Shown: positions 33,839 through 41,520 of the stretch, one piece after another
How the letters are laid out: the number at the start of each line of letters is the position of its first letter
Position numbering within the stretch: position 1 is the stretch's first letter
Source of the DNA: Arthrobacter_B citreus
GTDB lineage: Bacteria > Actinomycetota > Actinomycetes > Actinomycetales > Micrococcaceae
Length of the DNA: 64,000 nucleotides
NCBI RefSeq assembly: GCF_042429235.1
Contig: NZ_JBHMBA010000001.1
Direction: 5' to 3' (one strand)
The notes under the pieces: generated by a model
What the model was told of the DNA's origin: nothing
Databases searched by the model: none
Seen by the model: the letters and a program-made list of their open reading frames with translations, nothing else
Program-made: the position numbers and the translations under genes

Positions 33839-34912
33839 CTAGGAGCTTTCCGTGCTGCGCCGGAGGATGATGTGTCCTTCAGCAACAAAAGGCACCTTCG
33901 GCGCTTCCTCGGACAGCACCCTGGACACGGCCTCCCGGCCCAGGTTCGAAAGCGGCAGCTGCGCCGTCGTCAGGGCCGGAGTGAAATCGCGCAGGGTCTC
34001 GATGTCGTCAAATCCCGCCACTGCGACATCCTCGGGAATCCGGAGCCCGTGCTCGCGCAGGCCGGCGATGGCTCCAATGGCCATCACGTCGCTTGCCGCA
34101 AAAACACAGACAGCCGGACCGCCGCCGGTGCCGGCGGGGAAGGGTGCCGTCCCTGCGGACAGCTCCCGGGCCAGCATGACGGCGGCGTCGTAGCCACCGT
34201 CACGGTTGAACCGGGAGCGGCGCACCTCCGCGGGTTCCAGGCCGGCCTGTATCAGTCCGTCCTGGAATCCGGACACGCGGTCGTCCGAGGTCGCCAAACC
34301 CTCGGGCCCGGCAAGGATCAGGAAGCGGCGGTGGCCGGCGCCGGCCAGATCCGCGGCGAGTTGGAGGCTCAGCTGCCGGTTGGGCACGGGCACCGTGTGG
34401 AAGCCGTCGTCGGGCACCGAACCCACCACCGGCTGGCCGATCACCGCCACCTTTCCGCCGTTGGCCTTGTAGCGCCGCAGCTCGGTCAGCAGCAGCTCGT
34501 TTTCGCCGGCGGACTGCGGGGTGTCGGTGCGGGTGCCGGCAATGACGATGGCATCCGCGCGCCGCGCGGCAAACGCGGCGACGGCGCTGCGCTCACTGGC
34601 CGGCCCGCCTCCGGTGCTGGCCAGCAGGACCACCTTCCGCTGATCCTGGACCGATTCCTGCACCCCGCGGGCAATGGTGGAGAAGTAGGGGTCGCTGATG
34701 TCGTGCAGGATCAGCCCCAGCATCCCGCTGTTTTTCTTGGCCAGGCCCTGGGCCTGCGCATTGGCGATGTAGCCGAGCTCCGCCGCGGATGCCCTGACCC
34801 GTTCGGATATTGCGTCGCCGGGGCGGCGGCTGGAGCCGTTGAGAACCCGTGATGCGGTGGCTAGGGAAACCCCGGCATGGCGGGCGACTTCATACAAGGT
34901 GCAAGCGGGCAC
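33839..34912 (-). CDS. LacI-family transcriptional regulator (2)
   Basis: A 357-residue LacI/GalR repressor. The GTG at 34912 (VPACTLYEVARHAGVSLATASRVLNG) is preferred because GGAGG stands four bases upstream, and the HTH then starts at residue 5. The hinge is ANAQAQGLAKKNSG, the effector domain starts MLGLILHDISDPYFSTIARG. It is divergent from the oxidoreductase-DUF993-isomerase operon (35051 onward), and two LacI-type dyads lie in the 138-bp gap. It may also control the permease operon downstream. Confidence 0.92.
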   Translation of the reverse strand: MPACTLYEVARHAGVSLATASRVLNGSSRRPGDAISERVRASAAELGYIANAQAQGLAKKNSGMLGLILHDISDPYFSTIARGVQESVQDQRKVVLLASTGGGPASERSAVAAFAARRADAIVIAGTRTDTPQSAGENELLLTELRRYKANGGKVAVIGQPVVGSVPDDGFHTVPVPNRQLSLQLAADLAGAGHRRFLILAGPEGLATSDDRVSGFQDGLIQAGLEPAEVRRSRFNRDGGYDAAVMLARELSAGTAPFPAGTGGGPAVCVFAASDVMAIGAIAGLREHGLRIPEDVAVAGFDDIETLRDFTPALTTAQLPLSNLGREAVSRVLSEEAPKVPFVAEGHIILRRSTESS

Positions 34913-34952
34913 GTTTCCTCCACAGTGGTCAAACGGCAATTATGGCACCCGC

Positions 34953-35016
34953 GGGAAAGTGCTTGCCAGAACCCGGAAGCTGGTGCAGGATGGTTCCTGT
35001 CCGGAATGCGCTTTCC
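34953..35016. promoter_or_regulatory. Two candidate LacI-type operators in divergent promoter
   Basis: GGGAAAGTGCTTGCC (34953-34967) and GGAATGCGCTTTCC (35003-35016) are about 50 bp apart. The second is a near-perfect dyad (one mismatched pair). They sit between the LacI gene and the divergent operon at 35051, in the right place for autoregulation. The TTCC/GGAA flanks differ slightly from the other sites in the island, which suggests a distinct specificity for this regulator. Confidence 0.6.
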
Positions 35017-35050
35017 CGCATTTCCCCACCAGTCAATGGAGACCGACCCC

Positions 35051-36229
35051 ATGGAGAACACCCCCGCCAAGCCCCGGACCATCCGGATTGCCATGAACGG
35101 CATCACCGGACGCATGGGCTACCGCCAGCACCTGCTGCGCTCGATCCTGCCCATCGTCGAAGCCGGAGGATTCCTGCTGGAAGACGGCACACGGGTCCAG
35201 GTGGAGCCCATCCTGGTGGGCCGCAACGAAGCCAAGCTCCGCGAACTGGCGGAAAAGCACAAGGTTTCGGAATGGACCACAGACCTGGACGCAGTCATTG
35301 CAGATCCCACCGTCGACGTCGTCTTTGATGCATCGATGACCAACCTCCGCGCCGCCACGCTCAAGAAGGCCATGCTCGCGGGCAAGCACATCTTCACGGA
35401 AAAGCCCACCGCGGAAACCCTTGAGGAGGCCATCGAGCTGGCCCGCATCGGCCGCGAAACCGGCGTCACCGCAGGTGTGGTGCACGACAAGCTGTACCTG
35501 CCGGGGCTGGTCAAGCTCCGCCGGCTGGTTGACGAGGGGTTCTTTGGCCGCATCCTCTCCATCCGCGGCGAATTCGGCTACTGGGTTTTCGAGGGCGACC
35601 ACCAGGCCGCACAGCGCCCGTCATGGAACTACCGCAAGGAAGACGGCGGCGGCATGACCACCGACATGTTCTGCCACTGGAGCTACGTTCTCGAAGGCAT
35701 TATCGGCAAGGTCCGCACGGTCAACGCCACGACGGTCACCCACATTCCGACCCGCTGGGACGAGGACAGCAAGGAGTACGAGGCAACCGCCGACGACGCC
35801 GCCTACGGCATCTTTGAACTGGAAACCCCGGGCGGGGATCCGGTGGTGGGCCAGATCAACTCCTCCTGGGCCGTGCGCGTCTACCGCGACGAACTGGTGG
35901 AGTTCCAGGTGGACGGCACGCACGGTTCCGCCGTTGCCGGTCTGAACAAGTGCGTGTCCCAGCACCGGGTGAACACGCCCAAGCCCGTATGGAATCCGGA
36001 CCTTCCGGTCACCGAGTCCTTCCGCAGCCAGTGGCAGGAAGTGCCGGCCAACGCTGAACTGGACAACGGCTTCAAGCTGCAGTGGGAAGAATTCCTGCGC
36101 GACGTCGTCGCCGGCCGGGAGCACCGCTTTGGTCTGCTCTCCGCGGCCCGTGGAGTGCAGCTGGCCGAACTTGGCCTGCAGTCCTCCGCGGAACGGCGCA
36201 CCCTGGACATCGAAGAGATCACCCTCTGA
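35051..36229 (+). CDS. Gfo/Idh/MocA oxidoreductase
   Basis: A 392-residue NAD(P)-dependent oxidoreductase: IAMNGITGRMGYRQHL (Rossmann), EKPTAETLEEAIELARI (active-site EKP motif), GVVHDKLYLPGLVKLRRLVDEGFFGRI and the C-terminal domain WNYRKEDGGGMTTDMFCHW. The start at 35051 follows GGAGA; an ATG five codons earlier would use no ribosome site. It is the first gene of a tightly coupled trio with a DUF993 protein and a TIM-barrel isomerase, an arrangement I associate with actinobacterial sugar or glycoside catabolism through a 3-keto or inositol-like intermediate. Confidence 0.9.
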   Translation: MENTPAKPRTIRIAMNGITGRMGYRQHLLRSILPIVEAGGFLLEDGTRVQVEPILVGRNEAKLRELAEKHKVSEWTTDLDAVIADPTVDVVFDASMTNLRAATLKKAMLAGKHIFTEKPTAETLEEAIELARIGRETGVTAGVVHDKLYLPGLVKLRRLVDEGFFGRILSIRGEFGYWVFEGDHQAAQRPSWNYRKEDGGGMTTDMFCHWSYVLEGIIGKVRTVNATTVTHIPTRWDEDSKEYEATADDAAYGIFELETPGGDPVVGQINSSWAVRVYRDELVEFQVDGTHGSAVAGLNKCVSQHRVNTPKPVWNPDLPVTESFRSQWQEVPANAELDNGFKLQWEEFLRDVVAGREHRFGLLSAARGVQLAELGLQSSAERRTLDIEEITL

Positions 36230-37443
36230 TGGCAGAGCTGACGCTGCCCGCCGACGACGGCGGCACCCGCACCTACACCACCGCACCGGCCATGGTGTGG
36301 GACCGCCCCACGGCCCCGCTGCAGGCCCGCCGCGCCTATGCGGCAGCCCATGTCATTCCGCGGACCACCGGCAACAATGTTCCCGGCGCACCCGCGGACA
36401 TGGACTGGGACGCGACCCTGGGCTACCGGCACGAACTGTGGTCCTACGGACTGGGCGTCGCCGATGCCATGGACACCGCGCAGCGCGGCATGGGCCTGGA
36501 CTGGGCGGCAACCCAGGAACTGATCAAGCGCTCCGCCGCCGAGGCGGCGTCCGTGGCCGCCTCGGGCGCTCCCGCCGTCGCGGGCAAAACCGTCCGCGAC
36601 CTGATTGCGGCCGGGGCCGGCACCGACCACCTGGACCTGGCCGCACTGCCGGCCGGACGGGCCGGCGTGGAGGCCGTCCTGGATGCCTACCGCGAACAGA
36701 TTTCCGTGGTGGAGGGTTCCGGCGCCAAGGTCATCCTGATGGCATCCCGTGCCCTGGCCCGTGTGGCCTCCGGTCCGGAGGATTACCTTCGGGTCTACTC
36801 CACCCTGCTGAACGAAGTCAGCGAACCGGTCATCCTGCACTGGCTGGGCGACATGTTTGACCCGGCGCTTGCCGGGTACTGGGGCGGAGCGGACGTTGAC
36901 GCCGCCACCGCGACTTTCCGGGAGCTGATCGGAGGGTCGGCTGCCAAGGTCGACGGCGTGAAGGTGTCGCTGCTGGACGCTGACCACGAGAAGGCGCTGC
37001 GCGCGGCGCTGCCCGAGGGAGTCCGGCTCTACACCGGGGACGACTTCAACTACCCCGAACTGATTGACGGCGACGGCACGCATTATTCCGACGCCCTGCT
37101 GGGCATTTTTGCGGCCATTTACCCCGCCGCGTCGGTGGCGCTGCAGAATTACGACGCCGGCCGGCCGGCGGAGGCGCGGGCCATCCTGGACTCCACCCGG
37201 GAACTTGGCCTGCACATCTTCAGCGCCCCCACGTTCTATTACAAGACCGGCATCGCGTTCATGTCCTGGCTCAACGGCCGGCAGCCCGGCTTCTCGATGG
37301 TCGGCGGGCTGCAGAACGGCAGGTCGGTTCCGCACCTGGTGCGGACCTTTGAACTGGCGGACAAGGCGGGACTGCTCTCCGATCCGGACCTCGCGGCGGC
37401 ACGGATGCGTTCCTGGCTGAGCGTGAACGGAGTGGGAGCATGA
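36229..37443 (+). CDS. DUF993 protein (dihydrodipicolinate synthase-like fold)
   Basis: A 404-residue protein of family DUF993, an aldolase-type TIM-barrel group without a proven reaction. The characteristic stretch is AYAAAHVIPRTTGNNVPGAPADMDWDATLGYRHELWSYGLGVADAMDTAQRGMGLDW; KVDGVKVSLLDADHE holds a Lys at the usual Schiff-base strand position. It starts at ATG overlapping the previous stop (TGATG), and its own stop overlaps the next start (ATGA). A retro-aldol or dehydratase step following oxidation by the first enzyme is the best guess. Confidence 0.88.
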   Translation: MAELTLPADDGGTRTYTTAPAMVWDRPTAPLQARRAYAAAHVIPRTTGNNVPGAPADMDWDATLGYRHELWSYGLGVADAMDTAQRGMGLDWAATQELIKRSAAEAASVAASGAPAVAGKTVRDLIAAGAGTDHLDLAALPAGRAGVEAVLDAYREQISVVEGSGAKVILMASRALARVASGPEDYLRVYSTLLNEVSEPVILHWLGDMFDPALAGYWGGADVDAATATFRELIGGSAAKVDGVKVSLLDADHEKALRAALPEGVRLYTGDDFNYPELIDGDGTHYSDALLGIFAAIYPAASVALQNYDAGRPAEARAILDSTRELGLHIFSAPTFYYKTGIAFMSWLNGRQPGFSMVGGLQNGRSVPHLVRTFELADKAGLLSDPDLAAARMRSWLSVNGVGA

Positions 37444-38279
37444 GCGACTTCTCCCGGCTGGCCCTGAACAGCGCCACCACCAAGTACTGGACCCTGGAAC
37501 AGGTGATTGACGGTTGCGTGCGCGCCGGCATCCCGGCGATCGGCCCCTGGCGCGACCGGGTGGCCGAGGTGGGCACGGAACGGGCGGCGAAGCTGATCAG
37601 CAACGCCGGCCTGCGGGTGTCCTCCCTGTGCCGCGGCGGCTTCCTGACTGCCTCGGACCAGGAAGGCCGCGAAGCCGCCGTGCAGGACAACCGCGCAGCC
37701 ATTCTGGAGGCCGAAACCCTGGGGACCAATGAGCTGTTCCTGGTGGTCGGCGGGCTTCCGGACGGGGACAAAGACATCATTGCCGCCCGTCAGCGGGTGG
37801 CCGACAGGCTCGGGGAACTCGTTCCCTTTGCCACGGAGCACGGGGTGCGCCTGGTGCTGGAACCGCTGCATCCGATGTACGCCGCGGACCGGGCACTGCT
37901 CTCCACCCTGGGGCAGGCGCTGGACCTGGCCGCACCGTACCCGGCCGACGCCGTCGGCGTGGCAGTGGATACCTTCCATGTGTGGTGGGACCCGCAGCTG
38001 CGGGAGCAGATTGCGCGCGCCGGCCGGGAAAACCGGATTGCGTCCTACCAGGTCTGTGACTTCAATCTGCCGATTGCCGCCGACGCCCTGCTGTCACGCG
38101 GCATGATGGGCGACGGCGTGATCGACTTTGCCACGATCACCGGCTGGGTGGCGGAGGGCGGCTACACCGGCGACATTGAGGTGGAGATCTTCAACCAGGA
38201 GATCTGGGACAACCCCGGCGATGAACTCCTGGAGACCATCAAGGCACGCTATGCATCACTGGTGCTGCCCTGGGCATAG
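37440..38279 (+). CDS. Sugar phosphate isomerase/epimerase (AP endonuclease 2-type TIM barrel)
   Basis: A 279-residue TIM-barrel protein of the xylose-isomerase-like group. Metal-binding positions are likely Glu in LVLEPLHPMY, Asp in VAVDTFHVWWD, His in FHVWW and Glu in IEVEIFN, the usual E-D-H-E set. VCDFNLPIAADALLSRGMMGDGVIDF is a further family block. Proteins of this type act as epimerases, dehydratases or as C- and O-glycoside lyases on 3-keto sugars in actinobacteria. It is last in the three-gene operon and ends before a strong hairpin. Confidence 0.9.
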   Translation: MSDFSRLALNSATTKYWTLEQVIDGCVRAGIPAIGPWRDRVAEVGTERAAKLISNAGLRVSSLCRGGFLTASDQEGREAAVQDNRAAILEAETLGTNELFLVVGGLPDGDKDIIAARQRVADRLGELVPFATEHGVRLVLEPLHPMYAADRALLSTLGQALDLAAPYPADAVGVAVDTFHVWWDPQLREQIARAGRENRIASYQVCDFNLPIAADALLSRGMMGDGVIDFATITGWVAEGGYTGDIEVEIFNQEIWDNPGDELLETIKARYASLVLPWA

Positions 38280-38305
38280 GACCAGGACGGACAATAGTGC
38301 CAAGA

Positions 38306-38342
38306 ACCGGCGCCGCTTCGGGACTCCCGGAGCGGCGCCGGT
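38306..38342. terminator. Bidirectional terminator hairpin
   Basis: ACCGGCGCCGCT and AGCGGCGCCGGT form a perfect 12-bp stem; the 13-nt loop contains CGGG/CCCG pairs. It lies between the convergent isomerase and SMP-30 genes, three bases from the latter's stop, so it probably serves both strands. Confidence 0.82.
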
Positions 38343-38345
38343 GGC

Positions 38346-39278
38346 TTAAGCCCGCAGAGCTGCCGCAGCGTCAGTCACAGTGGTGCGGATCCGGTACAGG
38401 CTGGTCGATGCGGTCAGGTACAGGGTGGTTCCGTCATCGCCGCCGAAGCATACGTTGCTGACGGTCTCCGGCACCGGAATATGCAGGATGCGGGTGCCGT
38501 CCGGAGAGAACACCTGCACGCCGTCCTGTGCCGAGGACCAGATATTGCCGTGCACGTCCACCCGGAAACCGTCCGGAACGCCCGGGTTTACCTCGGCGAA
38601 AACCCGTCCGTTGCGCGCAAAACGGCCATCGACGACGTCGTAAGCGTGAATTGCGTGGCCGTTCAGGCGCTCACCGCCGTCCATGGCCGGAGTGCCCCGG
38701 GACGTGTCCGAGACGTAGAGGATGGATTCATCGGGAGAGAACGCCAGGCCGTTGGGAACCTCCACGTCAATGACGGCCGGCGTCACCTCGCCGCTGGCTG
38801 GATCGAAGCGGAAGACATAGCGGTCGCCGTACTCCTCCCTGCCCGGATGGCCCTCGGTTTCCTTCTGGATTCCGTAGGACGGATCGGTGAACCAGATGGT
38901 CCCGTCGGACTTCACCACAACGTCGTTGGGCGAGTTGAACCGCCGCCCGTTGTAGGAGTCCACCAGCGTGGTGATCGCAGGGACGGCGTCGTCCGCGGTG
39001 CCGGTGTCCCGCTCAATGGCCCGACGCCCGTGCGAACACTGGATGACGGCGCCGGAACGGTCCAGCGCCCGGCCGTTGGTGAATTCTGCCTCTGCGGCGT
39101 AAACCTCCAGGGCTCCGGTGGCCTCACGGAACTCCAAAATCCGGTTGCCGGGGATGTCGCTGAAACGCACCGCGGACCGTGCCGGAATCCATACCGGCCC
39201 CTCCGCCCATTCGGCGCCGGTGGCAACCTTCTCCAGGGTTGCATCGTCAGCAAGCAGATTTACGGGCGTCGTCGTCAT
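38346..39278 (-). CDS. SMP-30/gluconolactonase family protein
   Basis: A 310-residue six-bladed beta-propeller lactonase. Likely metal ligands: Glu in AEGPVWIP (residue ~26), Asn in RFNSPNDVVVKSDGTIWFTDPSYG (two Asn of the NSPND motif) and Asp in DGFRVDVHGNIW. It hydrolyses sugar lactones, which fits the oxidoreductases in the same island: oxidation at C1 gives a lactone that this enzyme opens. The start ATG is at 39278; the promoter region is short. Confidence 0.9.
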   Translation of the reverse strand: MTTTPVNLLADDATLEKVATGAEWAEGPVWIPARSAVRFSDIPGNRILEFREATGALEVYAAEAEFTNGRALDRSGAVIQCSHGRRAIERDTGTADDAVPAITTLVDSYNGRRFNSPNDVVVKSDGTIWFTDPSYGIQKETEGHPGREEYGDRYVFRFDPASGEVTPAVIDVEVPNGLAFSPDESILYVSDTSRGTPAMDGGERLNGHAIHAYDVVDGRFARNGRVFAEVNPGVPDGFRVDVHGNIWSSAQDGVQVFSPDGTRILHIPVPETVSNVCFGGDDGTTLYLTASTSLYRIRTTVTDAAAALRA

Positions 39279-39378
39279 GCGCAGTCCTTTGGCAGCAGGG
39301 AACGGATTTGGCCCCAGCTTAGACGCTGCCGCCGCGCTAGGCTGGAATCTGTTCCCAAGCCTTTAGGAGAAAACCACA

Positions 39379-39678
39379 GTGAGTGCCCTTCTGTCCTCCC
39401 TCGTTTCCAGCGCCGGCCTGATCGGCGGCTACAAAACCGCCCGCGACACCGGTAACCGCCAGCTCGGCGGAGCGGTCCTCGCCGCTGCGGGCGCAGCGGC
39501 CTTCGCCCTGTGGAAGCGCGACGCCGGCACCGGAACGGCCGCTGCGCTGACCACCGGCTATGTGACAGCCTTCGGCCTGTCCCACCCGCTGGCCAAGAAG
39601 CTCGGTGCTTGGCCGTCGGTCTTCACTGTCACTGCCGCCACGGCTGCCGCTTCCCTCATTTTCGGCCGCCGCCGCTAG
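39379..39678 (+). CDS. Small Gly/Ala-rich membrane protein
   Basis: A 99-residue protein starting at GTG (39379) behind AGGAG. It has about three hydrophobic helices rich in Ala/Gly with Tyr-Lys and Lys-Arg ends (IGGYKTARDTGNRQLGG; ALWKRDAGTG). I recognise no family. The strong ribosome site and isolated position support a real gene. Confidence 0.68.
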   Translation: MSALLSSLVSSAGLIGGYKTARDTGNRQLGGAVLAAAGAAAFALWKRDAGTGTAAALTTGYVTAFGLSHPLAKKLGAWPSVFTVTAATAAASLIFGRRR

Positions 39679-39883
39679 CGGCCGCAGCTGGCGCTGCTAC
39701 CCAGATGGCGCTCCTGCCCAGAGGGAGCTGCCGCTGATAAGGCTGCCCGCTGCCTTAAACACCGATCTCAATTACCGGGGCCGGACAGGTGCATCCTGTC
39801 CGGCCCCGGGTGCATTCCGCCGAATACCTGCTCCCGCGGGCGCCGCCGCCGGGGAAACACAAAGTTAATCTGTTTATCTATTG

Positions 39884-39895
39884 TGACGATGGTCA
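39884..39895. promoter_or_regulatory. Inverted repeat TGAC-GATG-GTCA before aromatic acid importer
   Basis: Perfect 4-bp arms around a 4-bp spacer, 51-62 bases upstream of the GTG start of the MFS importer, followed by TACTAGGTCAATAT. The same form, with similar downstream bases, is at 47945-47956 before the catabolic operon. It is a candidate site for the PaaX-type regulator of the locus. Confidence 0.55.
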
Positions 39896-39945
39896 TACTA
39901 GGTCAATATGGAGAGCGTCCCAGCACTGCGAGTTCGAGGAGCACC

Positions 39946-41304
39946 GTGGCTAAACAGGTATTGCCATCAACTGAATGGAACATTCCCCGCCGTACTACCG
40001 GCCTGGTGCTCTTTGCCTGCTGGCTGGCAATCCTCGCCGAGGGATACGACGTCGGCGTCTTGGGGGCAGTCCTGCCTGCGCTGGCGGAATATAAGGAATG
40101 GGATCTTTCGCCGCTGGAGCTCGGCGGACTTGGCGCCTACGCCCTGGTCGGCATGCTCTTTGGCGCCCTGTTCATCGGAACGCTCAGCGACATCATTGGC
40201 CGCAAGAAAATGCTCCTGCTGTCCATGGCCATTTTCACCGTCACCCAGGCCGGCGCCGCCATGGCGCCGACCCCCGAAATCTTCGGGCTGTTCCGCTTCC
40301 TCGGCGGTCTGGGCATGGGCGGGGTCATCCCGGTCGCCGCGGCGCTGACCATCGAATACTCCGCGCCCCGAAAACGCTCGTTCAACTACGGGCTCATGTA
40401 CTCGGGGTATTCGCTGGGTATTGTCGCTTCGGCCCTCGTCGCCATGGCGCTGCTGCCCAACTTCGGCTGGCGCGCAGTGGTCGCCGTGGGCGCCCTGCCG
40501 ATCCTCATTCTGCCGCTGGTTGCTTACCTGCTGCCGGAATCGCTGGAGTACCTGGTATCAAAGGGACGCATCAGCCAGGCCAAGGCGCTGGCCGCCCGCC
40601 AGAACATTCCCAACTACAACCCCACGCCTCCCGCCCGCGGCGGTGCATCCATCCCATGGCGCGAAGTGCTGGCCACCATGTTCTCGCGCAAGTTCCTGCG
40701 TTCCACGGTGTTCTTCTGGATTTCCCTTTTCTGCGGCATGGTCCTGGTCTACGGACTCAATACGTGGCTTCCGCAGATCATGCGCAAGGCCGGCTATGAC
40801 CTGGGCTCCTCGCTGACGTTCCTCCTGGTCTTCAGCCTCGCCTCCGCCATCGGCGGCCTGGCCCTGGGCTACGCGGCGGACCGGGTTGGCCAGAAACTGA
40901 TCCTGGTGGTCTTCTACGTACTGGGCGCGGCCGGCATCCTGCTGCTGATGTTCCCGAACTCCATGGTGGTGAACCTGGCATTTGTTGCTTTTGCCGGCAT
41001 TGGCTCCATCTCCACCTCCCTGGTCCTGACCGGTTACATCGCGGATTATTACCCCGCAGCCACCAGGGCAACCGCCACCGGCTGGGCGCTTAGCTTCGCC
41101 CGCATCGGTGCCATCTCCGGACCGATTATCGGCGGCTGGATTGCCGCATCGGGTGTCCCCTTCGAATGGAACTTTGCCGTCTTCGCCATCGTCGGCCTGA
41201 TTGCCGCGGGAGCGGTGGCACTGATTCCCAAGCGCGCTCCGCAGCTGGACGGCCTGGCGGCCGATGTTGGGGCCGTGCCCGCCGCTGAAGCAATGAAGCC
41301 TTAG
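39946..41304 (+). CDS. AAHS-family MFS importer for aromatic acid
   Basis: A 452-residue major facilitator. The GTG start at 39946 follows GAGGAG. Twelve helices; signatures of the aromatic acid:H+ symporter group (PcaK/BenK type) are AEGYDVGVLGAVLPAL in TM1 with the membrane-buried Asp, GTLSDIIGRKKMLL in loop 2-3, and the GYAADRVGQK repeat in loop 8-9. It imports an aromatic carboxylate with protons, matching the CoA ligase pathway convergent to it. It ends in a strong terminator at 41342-41390. Confidence 0.92.
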   Translation: MAKQVLPSTEWNIPRRTTGLVLFACWLAILAEGYDVGVLGAVLPALAEYKEWDLSPLELGGLGAYALVGMLFGALFIGTLSDIIGRKKMLLLSMAIFTVTQAGAAMAPTPEIFGLFRFLGGLGMGGVIPVAAALTIEYSAPRKRSFNYGLMYSGYSLGIVASALVAMALLPNFGWRAVVAVGALPILILPLVAYLLPESLEYLVSKGRISQAKALAARQNIPNYNPTPPARGGASIPWREVLATMFSRKFLRSTVFFWISLFCGMVLVYGLNTWLPQIMRKAGYDLGSSLTFLLVFSLASAIGGLALGYAADRVGQKLILVVFYVLGAAGILLLMFPNSMVVNLAFVAFAGIGSISTSLVLTGYIADYYPAATRATATGWALSFARIGAISGPIIGGWIAASGVPFEWNFAVFAIVGLIAAGAVALIPKRAPQLDGLAADVGAVPAAEAMKP

Positions 41305-41341
41305 CGAGCGGATCGACAGGTCCCCTCAAGGCTCAGCCAAG

Positions 41342-41390
41342 AAGACCTCCGGGCGGATGCTCATATCGAGCATCCGCCCGGAGGTCTTTT
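41342..41390 (+). terminator. Rho-independent terminator of importer gene
   Basis: AAGACCTCCGGGCGGATGC with two more bases pairs perfectly over 21 bp with 41368-41388; loop ATATC; TTTT at the end. It lies 38 bases after the importer stop. Confidence 0.92.
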
Positions 41391-41460
41391 CGCTGGGCTT
41401 TCAGCTTCGAGGGGCAGGCAGGAAGGGCCCGCCGCACCCCCTCAAGCCCGGCAGCAGAAA

Positions 41461-41497
41461 GGGAAGTGCCCGCCTCCGTAAGAGGCGGGCACTTCCC
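41461..41497 (-). terminator. Terminator of the aromatic catabolic operon
   Basis: GGGAAGTGCCCGCCTC and GAGGCGGGCACTTCCC form a perfect 16-bp stem with a 5-nt loop; on the minus strand it is followed by TTTCT. It is 24 bases past the stop of the last operon gene (41521). Confidence 0.87.
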
Positions 41498-41520
41498 TGT
41501 CGCGTACTGCCTTTAGCCTG

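Noticed and set aside
35881..37335. 484-residue minus-strand frame over the DUF993 gene
   Set aside because: Antisense shadow; composition is Gly/Arg/His-rich with no domain, while the plus-strand proteins are clear family members.
41342..41497. The two long hairpins as an insertion-element remnant
   Set aside because: Each has the form and position of a terminator for the two convergent transcripts; no transposase sequence between them.
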